Both the position numbers and the translations under genes were made by a program. The notes below the pieces were generated by a model that was not told where the DNA came from, ran no database searches, and saw only the letters and a list, made by a program, of their open reading frames with translations. From the NCBI GenBank assembly GCA_964392085.1, contig CAYMOV010000132.1, forward strand, positions 1-6,625: DNA of 6,625 nt. The letters are read 5' to 3'. Shown here piece by piece: positions 1 to 3,791 of this stretch (the stretch's first letter is position 1; each line of letters opens with the position of its first letter). The stretch is from CAYMOV01 sp964392085. GTDB lineage: Bacteria; Oederibacteriota; Muellerivitia; Muellerivitales; Muellerivitaceae.

Positions 1-815
1 GGCGGTAAAAAGCTTTCCCCGGTCACCACACTTTTCCCAGTTTTGCTTTCAAGTTCCAACCTGGTCCGACGTGCGATACCGCCCCCACGCTTACCCGCGT
101 CCTTGTTTGGCTCTAACCCTACAGCGTTGACCGTTTCGGCGATCTGCCGGGTGGATAGCTCGGCCAGCGCGGTAAAGATCAACTCAGCCTCTGACATGTG
201 GTCGCGTAGGTTCTGGGTCTTCAAACCCTTCATCTTCTTGTGACCCTTCACCGTGACGCCTGACCATTCTCGATGGATCAGGTCGGTCAATAAGGCGTAT
301 TCTTCATCGCCCTTGATCTCGTGGTTCTTCCAGTAATCCGTCAGCTTGTTGCGGGTTTCCTGGCCCATCATCCGCTGTTGCACCCACTTCTCACTTCGGC
401 CCTGCCGTTGCCAAAACTCTCGGGCCCGGTCCAGCGAAAGGGCTGGGTCAGCCATATCCTTCAGGCGCTCATGGCCCACCTTGGCCAGCCAAAGCTTTAG
501 GGGCTCGGCCTTGGGGCTGGGAACGGACTGGACCAGCCTGAACAGGGTCTCGGCGTCCGCCACATCCGTTAGGTATTCTTTTCCATCGGCCGACCTCAAT
601 TTCAGTTGGTTACATTTTGTAACCAACTGACTTCCCTCAAGCCGCAGCCGATTCTTCAAGACCTTCCAGTAATTGGCGGCCGCCTTGTGGTTCGGATGTT
701 GGGTCAGCGCGCGAATGACATCGATGACTGAAAACATCCATTTATCAATCTTTTCGTCATAAACGCGGCGGATCCCGACGTTTTCGAAGAAAGCCACGGA
801 TTTATTCTTTTCCAT
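1..815 (-). CDS. Bro-N domain protein (phage antirepressor-like), 3' end cut by window edge
   Basis: 271 codons are visible, starting at the ATG at 813-815, which has a good Shine-Dalgarno GGGGAGG at 821-827 five bases upstream. The frame is open to the window edge. Residues about 8-115 form a Bro-N domain: FENVGIRRVYDE, then FSVIDVIRAL, then YWKVLKNRL, and the conserved SVPSPKAEPLKLWLAKVG at about 97-114. The second half carries motifs I recognise from bacterial Bro-N/'prophage antirepressor' proteins: QQRMMGQETRNKLTDYWK, HKKMKGLKTQNLRDHMSEAE and ALAELSTRQIAETVN. Family members I recall end soon after the FLP seen here, so only a few residues are probably missing. Bro-N proteins are thought to bind DNA, but the role of this chromosomal subfamily is not established. 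Residues 62-72 are encoded by a 29-bp palindrome, listed separately. No disruption is visible, so the gene looks intact. Confidence 0.9.
   Translation of the reverse strand, partial: MEKNKSVAFFENVGIRRVYDEKIDKWMFSVIDVIRALTQHPNHKAAANYWKVLKNRLRLEGSQLVTKCNQLKLRSADGKEYLTDVADAETLFRLVQSVPSPKAEPLKLWLAKVGHERLKDMADPALSLDRAREFWQRQGRSEKWVQQRMMGQETRNKLTDYWKNHEIKGDEEYALLTDLIHREWSGVTVKGHKKMKGLKTQNLRDHMSEAELIFTALAELSTRQIAETVNAVGLEPNKDAGKRGGGIARRTRLELESKTGKSVVTGESFLP
602..630. repeat. 29-bp palindrome inside the Bro-N reading frame
   Basis: The left arm 602-614 and right arm 618-630 are perfect 13-bp inverted repeats around TTT. On the coding strand the core is GGTTACAAAATGTAACC, read as V-T-K-C-N within SQLVTKCNQLK (residues 62-72). 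Its 17-bp core matches the dyads at 1144-1174 and 3661-3679 at most positions. The symmetry exceeds what coding for this peptide requires. Confidence 0.9.
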
Positions 816-995
816 CGACGCCTCCCCACATGGCGAATCCATCAAATGATACATCAGGTTATGACTGAAGGTCTTTCAAACACTTTGGGGCCGGACGAGG
901 GGTCTTCACGCCTAAGACGCTTCGATGATCTCGGGCCCTATAACGAACAGCCATTCGGTGAAAACAAATGGCCGATCTCACTTGCCTCCCCGGCC

Positions 996-1024
996 TTTTG
1001 AGGTTCCAAATTGGAACCTCAAAA
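996..1024. repeat. 29-bp perfect palindrome (TTCCAA/TTGGAA class)
   Basis: Perfect 14-bp arms at 996-1009 and 1011-1024 surround a single central A at 1010. The inner 17 bp is GGTTCCAAATTGGAACC on the plus strand. The minus strand reads through it as FEVPIWNLK. It resembles the dyad 46 bp away at 1042-1070 at 13 of 17 core positions. Confidence 0.92.
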
Positions 1025-1041
1025 CCCGATGTCAGACCCCC

Positions 1042-1070
1042 ACTTGATGTTCCATATTGGGACATCAAGT
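1042..1070. repeat. 29-bp imperfect palindrome, sister of 996-1024
   Basis: 14-bp arms at 1042-1055 and 1057-1070 carry two mismatches; the outer nine pairs (ACTTGATGT/ACATCAAGT) are perfect. The minus strand can be read as LMSQYGTSS in one frame. In another frame it reads DVPIWNIK, which is very close to the EVPIWNLK of the neighbouring palindrome. Confidence 0.88.
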
Positions 1071-1143
1071 TGTCCAATCACTCGTATGAGTCACACCCAG
1101 CTTGGTGAAAGCGACCGGCATAGCGCTTGAATGCATGAGTGTT

Positions 1144-1174
1144 TTGAACCGGTCACAGTTCGTGACCAGTTCAA
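1144..1174. repeat. 31-bp palindrome with GGTCAC/GTGACC core in the ORF6N-like relic
   Basis: 13-bp arms at 1144-1156 and 1162-1174 carry one mismatch around a 5-base centre. The minus-strand core GGTCACGAACTGTGACC differs at one base from the isolated copy at 3662-3678 and resembles the palindrome in the Bro-N gene. It is translated LVTNCD inside an ORF6N-like context. It lies just downstream of the operon stop codon at 1211. It could form a strong hairpin, but no T-run follows, so I do not call it a terminator. Confidence 0.88.
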
Positions 1175-1210
1175 GCCGGGTCAACCGAAAGGCTAAATTA
1201 ATTGGTCGGT

Positions 1211-1852
1211 TTAGACCCTCAAAGCCGCCATCCGGATCTCCCCCATATAGCCCTTGAATAGATTTACGGTTTCCTTCGCCCGATCCCTGGCCGAGAAGAG
1301 ATTTACCCATGTATGCCTCAAATCGAACCTCAATCGCTCAATGCCGTCGTTTTCGCCCCCGTCCACGAAACCACATTTGATCCAGGAAACCAGCACTTCC
1401 ATCAGTACCTGATGGACCGAAAGCATGTCCGCCTCCAGTCGTCCGACCTGTCGATGATGTTCATAAAGGTCCATCGAGTGCCGACGGACAACCCGCGGGA
1501 ATTCGATGGACAGGGCCTTTCCCAACCCGTCCAGTTGGCGAAAGGCCCTTTCGCGGTCATCCCTTGACCCATCCCTCAACAGGTGTTTGAACGCGTATCC
1601 CTCGCCGTTATTCGGCAGGTCGGTCTTCCATAGAGCCGATTCATCCATGCGCGGGTCCAAAGGCGCCAATGGCCCATAGAAGCCCCAACCCTCAAGCCCC
1701 GCCAAAAGCCCTTCAGCCATTTGGACGACCGCGAAGCCTGCGGCGGACACCGATTCGAGGTGTTCGGAGTACCGCTTCAACCTCCGCTCGCGGCCGGTTA
1801 AATGCCCCCAAACATCGGCTACAGTCATAAGGTCCTTGATTTCAGCCAACAT
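1211..1852 (-). CDS. Unrecognised 213-aa protein, third gene of the Xre/ImmA operon
   Basis: I do not recognise this protein. The ATG at 1850-1852 is preferred over the in-frame ATG at 1910-1912. It has a strong Shine-Dalgarno (1858-1867), while the upstream ATG is only spaced from a weak GGTGG and would add a Gly/Val/Pro-rich stretch unlike the rest. From this start the protein begins MLAEIKDLMTVADVWGHL. It is rich in charged, helix-forming residues (RERRLKRYSEHLESV; RLEADMLSVHQVLMEVLVSWIK) and shows no signal peptide or membrane segment. It has a central GWGFYGPLAPLDPRMDES stretch and an aromatic patch, RHTWVNLFSARDRAKETVNLFKGY, near the C-terminus. It starts about 60 bp after the ImmA-like stop on the same strand, so it is probably in the same transcript. 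It may be a partner, substrate or effector of the Xre/ImmA pair, but this rests on position only. Confidence 0.75.
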   Translation of the reverse strand: MLAEIKDLMTVADVWGHLTGRERRLKRYSEHLESVSAAGFAVVQMAEGLLAGLEGWGFYGPLAPLDPRMDESALWKTDLPNNGEGYAFKHLLRDGSRDDRERAFRQLDGLGKALSIEFPRVVRRHSMDLYEHHRQVGRLEADMLSVHQVLMEVLVSWIKCGFVDGGENDGIERLRFDLRHTWVNLFSARDRAKETVNLFKGYMGEIRMAALRV

Positions 1853-1857
1853 GACGA

Positions 1858-1867
1858 CCCCTCCCTT
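1858..1867 (-). promoter_or_regulatory. Shine-Dalgarno that decides the start of the 213-aa gene
   Basis: The minus strand reads AAGGGAGGGG, ending five bases before the ATG at 1850-1852. It is much stronger than anything correctly placed before the ATG at 1910-1912, so the shorter product is favoured. Confidence 0.7.
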
Positions 1868-1915
1868 GGTTGCGAAGGAAATCGTGGGCAACGGGCCCAC
1901 CCATGGGTCCATTCC

Positions 1916-2548
1916 TTATTCCACCGGCCAGAGACCTTCCCGTTCCAGGCGAACACCGATCACCCGGTGGTTCACGCCGAACCGGGGACCCAACCGCTTC
2001 GCGATCATTTCGCGGGCGCCCTCAATGCGCCACCAATCGGCGTGATCCACGGCGAAAGCCGCCTGGACCCTGTCATATTCCGCCAAAAGGTTCTCCCTCG
2101 GCACCAAGAGCCGACCTGCGGACTCGTCCGCCTGGTATTCCGGCGAGCAGGGGCCTTGTAAGGTCTTTCTCCAGGCCAGGTACTCCTCCACTTTCCCGTA
2201 ACGGATGCTTTCCACCGCATGGCGGTGCAAAACGAAATGCCCGATTTCATGCGCGATCGAGAAGCGCAACCGGTTTTCACGCCACGCCTGACCGGGAATC
2301 TCCCCATAAACCAAGCGGTAGGATTCCTCATCGACATAGAAACCGCCCAAATCAGGGGTCAACGCGGCGTCAATCCTCAGGTCGTCCCAAAGGCGCTTGA
2401 GGGGGATCGGCTGGAGGGAGAGGCAAACCTCGGCGATATAGGCGGCATCCAAGGGTGGCCCTAGGAGGTCCTGGTCCAACCCGGCCTTGAAGGCCTCCAC
2501 CCTCGCGTGGATCAGCGGATCGGTTAGGAATGGGATTTCAGCGCCCAT
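1916..2548 (-). CDS. ImmA/IrrE family zinc metallo-endopeptidase
   Basis: 210 aa. The zinc-protease signature lies in SIAHEIGHFVLHRH: H100, E101 and H104 form the HEXXH site. Downstream, EYQADESAGRLLVPREN (about 137-153) matches the conserved ExxAdxfAxxLLxP segment that supplies the remaining ligand region of the ImmA/IrrE (COG2856) family. GGFYVDEESYRLVYGE (68-83) is the usual beta-strand region before the helix, and the length fits the family. Family members cleave or inactivate a cognate Xre-type repressor, as in ICEBs1 ImmA on ImmR and Deinococcus IrrE on DdrO. That role is inferred here from the adjoining repressor gene. The start ATG at 2546-2548 overlaps the end of the repressor gene by 11 bp and has only a weak ribosome site, which suggests translational coupling. 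The catalytic motif is intact, so the enzyme looks functional. Confidence 0.93.
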   Translation of the reverse strand: MGAEIPFLTDPLIHARVEAFKAGLDQDLLGPPLDAAYIAEVCLSLQPIPLKRLWDDLRIDAALTPDLGGFYVDEESYRLVYGEIPGQAWRENRLRFSIAHEIGHFVLHRHAVESIRYGKVEEYLAWRKTLQGPCSPEYQADESAGRLLVPRENLLAEYDRVQAAFAVDHADWWRIEGAREMIAKRLGPRFGVNHRVIGVRLEREGLWPVE

Positions 2549-2918
2549 CAGGGGTATTGGCTTCCTTGATCTTCTCGATCAGTTTCTTGACTTCCGCCTC
2601 CCCTACCTCCGCCCCTCGGACCGTCCTGAAGAAAGCCGGCAAGAGCGCGGCGGCCTTTTCATCGTCCAAAATGTCCTTCGGGATCTCTCCCCTCGAGATA
2701 CGGGCCACATCCATGAATTTCACCCAACCCTCCGATTTTGGCTTGAGGCCGAAATAGGCGGCCCAAACCTTGAGGGCGTTTTCATCCTTAGGGGGGGGAT
2801 TGATGTCCCGCTCCACCTTGCTCCAATTGCTGGGATCCAACCCGTTTTCAAGGCAAAACTGGCGGAGGGTCTTTTTATTAGCGATTCGAAGATCCTTAAT
2901 ATATTCACCGAAGCTCAT
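2538..2918 (-). CDS. Xre-family HTH transcriptional repressor (partner of ImmA-like protease)
   Basis: 126 aa, starting at the ATG at 2916-2918 with Shine-Dalgarno GGGGAGGT at 2924-2931. Residues about 6-60 form an Xre/Cro-type helix-turn-helix. TLRQFCLENGL is the first helix of the motif and DPSNWSKVERD the recognition helix, followed by a helix ending in KVWAAYFGL. The C-terminal part ends LPAFFRTVRGAEVGEAEV, then KKLIEKIKEA. I recognise this 'FRTVRG...LIExI' tail from Xre proteins encoded next to ImmA/IrrE proteases. It overlaps that protease gene by 11 bp. Two tandem dyads lie over its promoter, 19-60 bp upstream of the start codon, so autorepression is the likely mode of control. The protease would remove the repressor on an unknown signal. 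Confidence 0.92.
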   Translation of the reverse strand: MSFGEYIKDLRIANKKTLRQFCLENGLDPSNWSKVERDINPPPKDENALKVWAAYFGLKPKSEGWVKFMDVARISRGEIPKDILDDEKAAALLPAFFRTVRGAEVGEAEVKKLIEKIKEANTPDGR

Positions 2919-2936
2919 GGCCCACCTCCCCGTGAG

Positions 2937-2957
2937 TGTGGTTTATTTTTTACCACA
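2937..2957. promoter_or_regulatory. Operator-like dyad 1 for the Xre repressor
   Basis: TGTGGT at 2937-2942 and ACCACA at 2952-2957 are perfect inverted half-sites separated by nine A/T-only bases. The unit is 21 bp and directly abuts an identical arrangement at 2958-2978. It lies between the promoter and the repressor start codon. Confidence 0.8.
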
Positions 2958-2978
2958 TGTGGTTATATCAATACCACA
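2958..2978. promoter_or_regulatory. Operator-like dyad 2 for the Xre repressor
   Basis: TGTGGT at 2958-2963 and ACCACA at 2973-2978 have the same 9-bp spacer as dyad 1. The two units are exactly 21 bp apart, about two helical turns, so bound dimers would sit on the same face of DNA. The whole array, including flanking GAG/CTC at 2934-2981, is symmetric about 2957/2958. The spacer of this dyad contains the putative -10 element. Confidence 0.8.
2962..2970 (-). promoter_or_regulatory. Extended -10 of the Xre/ImmA operon promoter
   Basis: The minus strand reads TGATATAAC, i.e. TGN followed by TATAAC (five of six matches to TATAAT), 44 bp upstream of the repressor ATG. It is embedded in operator dyad 2. 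No convincing -35 is visible, which fits an extended -10 promoter. The sigma preferences of this organism are unknown. Confidence 0.45.
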
Positions 2979-3530
2979 CTCTTTTCTTGGCCTGGGGGTC
3001 GTAATCGATGCTGTTGGCGTAAATGTCGGTGATCTTCTGGTAAAAGCGCCTCTCCGATGCCCGGATGGCCCGGATCCGCCCCAACAATTCGTCGAAATAG
3101 TCCGCCCCCTCATCCCGCTTCAGGCGCTCATCGTCGAGCACGAAGCCCTTGACGATGTACTCCCTAAGGCTCCGGGTCGCCCATTGCCTGAACTGGGTAC
3201 CCCGGCGGGACTTCACCCGGTATCCCACTGAAAGGATGGCGTCCAGGTTACAGTGATGGGTCCCATACCCCTTCTGTCCGCGGCAGTTATCCGGAATTTC
3301 CGGATAACTGAATCCGGCGAAAGCTCGCCTTCATCGAATATGTTCTGGATATGCTCGTTGATGGTGCGCAGGTCTTTTTGGAACAATTCAGCCATTTGTT
3401 TCTGGGTCAGCCAAACGGTTTCGTTCTCCAACCGGACTTCAAGACGGGCTTGGCCGTCCTCGGTTTGTTAGATAAGGATCTCGGACCCGTGCGGTGGATC
3501 CGACTTACCGGGCTTTGATTTTTGAGCCAT
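2968..3530 (-). pseudogene. RhuM-family protein pseudogene (stop, frameshift, C-terminal truncation)
   Basis: From the ATG at 3528-3530 the minus strand reads MAQKSKPGKSDPPHGSEILI, then TAA (3468-3470), then in the same frame QTEDGQARLEVRLENETVWL, TQKQMAELFQKDLRTINEHI and EGELSPDSVIRKFRITAAD. In RhuM proteins the stop position is normally a Tyr (I-Y-Q-T-E-D-G). A one-base deletion near 3266-3276, at a GGGG run, moves the rest to another frame. That frame reads THHCNLDAILSVGYRVKSRR, GTQFRQWATRSLREYIVKGF and SERRFYQKITDIYANSIDYD. The frame then ends PQAKKRVWY* at 2968, where RhuM proteins normally continue for about 140 more residues. The 3' break falls inside the operator region of the next operon. 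RhuM was named from a Salmonella pathogenicity-island gene, and its function is unclear. Three lesions make an active product very unlikely. Confidence 0.92.
3284..3310. repeat. 27-bp perfect palindrome inside the RhuM frame
   Basis: Perfect 13-bp arms at 3284-3296 and 3298-3310 surround one central base, with inner sequence TTATCCGGAATTTCCGGATAA. On the coding strand it encodes SVIRKFRIT, a recognisable RhuM motif. The gene is already dead, yet the palindrome has no mismatch. Confidence 0.92.
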
Positions 3531-3660
3531 GGCCAGCCTTATCCTTCAGGTTCTCTTTTGATCCAAAGATCGCGCATTTCCCGCCAAAACCGCAAGGGCA
3601 TTATGCCAAATCCACAACTGAAAATACCGTTCAAACAGGTCCCAAAAACCTATCTCAAGG

Positions 3661-3679
3661 TGGTCACAGTTTGTGACCA
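3661..3679. repeat. Isolated 19-bp GGTCACA palindrome
   Basis: Perfect 8-bp arms TGGTCACA (3661-3668) and TGTGACCA (3672-3679) surround GTT. The minus-strand translation ELVTNCDHL matches the peptide around the related dyads in Bro-N (QLVTKCNQL) and the ORF6N-like relic (ELVTNCDRF). Here no recognisable Bro-N or ORF6N sequence surrounds it. Confidence 0.85.
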
Positions 3680-3743
3680 GTTCATCTCGCGCAAGTCGGG
3701 TCTACCGTGAAAAACGGGGTCAGGTCCAGTCTTCGTTACATTT

Positions 3744-3766
3744 CCGGCTTCGTAATACTACGCCGG
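3744..3766. repeat. Short imperfect inverted repeat, copy A (CCGG..CGTA-n4-TACGCCGG)
   Basis: CCGG, CTT, CGTA, a four-base loop, TACG and CCGG: the CGTA/TACG and CCGG/CCGG arms could form a bulged hairpin. It is 19/23 identical to copy B at 5451-5473. Three of the four differences lie in or next to the loop. It sits about 25 bp after the stop of the secreted-protein gene and may act as a terminator-like hairpin or be a dispersed REP-like element. Confidence 0.7.
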
Positions 3767-3791
3767 ACAAGCGGGTTGGTGGTCATGGCCT

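Larger units (their letters stand above)
912..1205 (-). pseudogene. Decayed ORF6N-domain-like coding fragments
   Basis: No intact gene lies between the Bro-N start and the stop of the next gene, but family-like peptides appear in several frames. At about 1205-1080 the minus strand reads AFRLTRLELVTNCDRF, then KTLMHSSAMPVAFTKLGV. The FxLT motif, a variable stretch and then AFTxxGV are as spaced in ORF6N domains (FxLT...VFTEQGV). Downstream, 1077-1030 reads DNLMSQYGTSSGG, and 1028-990 reads GFEVPIWNLKRPGR. In another frame a RPFVFTEWLF peptide ends at a TAG at 912-914. These look like up to three pieces of ORF6N-type core sequence, broken by frameshifts and lacking an N-terminus. Each piece contains one of the palindromes listed below. 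The ORF6N assignment rests on recalled motifs. The alternative is a mobile palindromic sequence that only resembles ORF6N when translated. Confidence 0.5.
3531..3791. other. Intergenic region between the RhuM pseudogene and the secreted-protein gene
   Basis: I see no credible gene here. It contains an isolated GGTCACA dyad (3661-3679) and one copy of a short CCGG...TACGCCGG repeat (3744-3766). On the minus strand the frame through the dyad stays open from ELVTNCDHL to a stop near the RhuM start. The intervening sequence (GFWDLFERYFQLWIWHNAL) is not a family I can name. Confidence 0.6.

Noticed and set aside
831..880. Sigma-70 promoter for the Bro-N gene (TTGAAA, then TATCAT on the minus strand)
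   Set aside because: The spacing between the two boxes is about 22 bp, too long for a standard promoter, so I did not list it.
1144..1174. Hairpin after the three-gene operon as a rho-independent terminator
   Set aside because: The stem is strong, but no T-run follows on the minus strand and its core matches the coding palindromes, so its origin is better explained otherwise.
912..1205. CRISPR-like array from repeated palindromes
   Set aside because: The three dyads differ in sequence, spacing is uneven and no constant repeat with unique spacers is present.
1910..1912. Upstream ATG as start of the 213-aa protein (giving 233 aa)
   Set aside because: Its ribosome site is weak, whereas the ATG at 1850-1852 has a well-spaced AAGGGAGGGG.
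3468..3470. Possible stop-codon readthrough or recoding at the TAA in the RhuM frame
   Set aside because: A frameshift near 3270 and loss of the C-terminal half also break the gene, so decay explains the stop without recoding.
3600..3622. Sigma-54-like TGGCA...TTGC motif on the minus strand upstream of the RhuM start
   Set aside because: The GG-to-GC spacing is two bases too long for a -24/-12 promoter.
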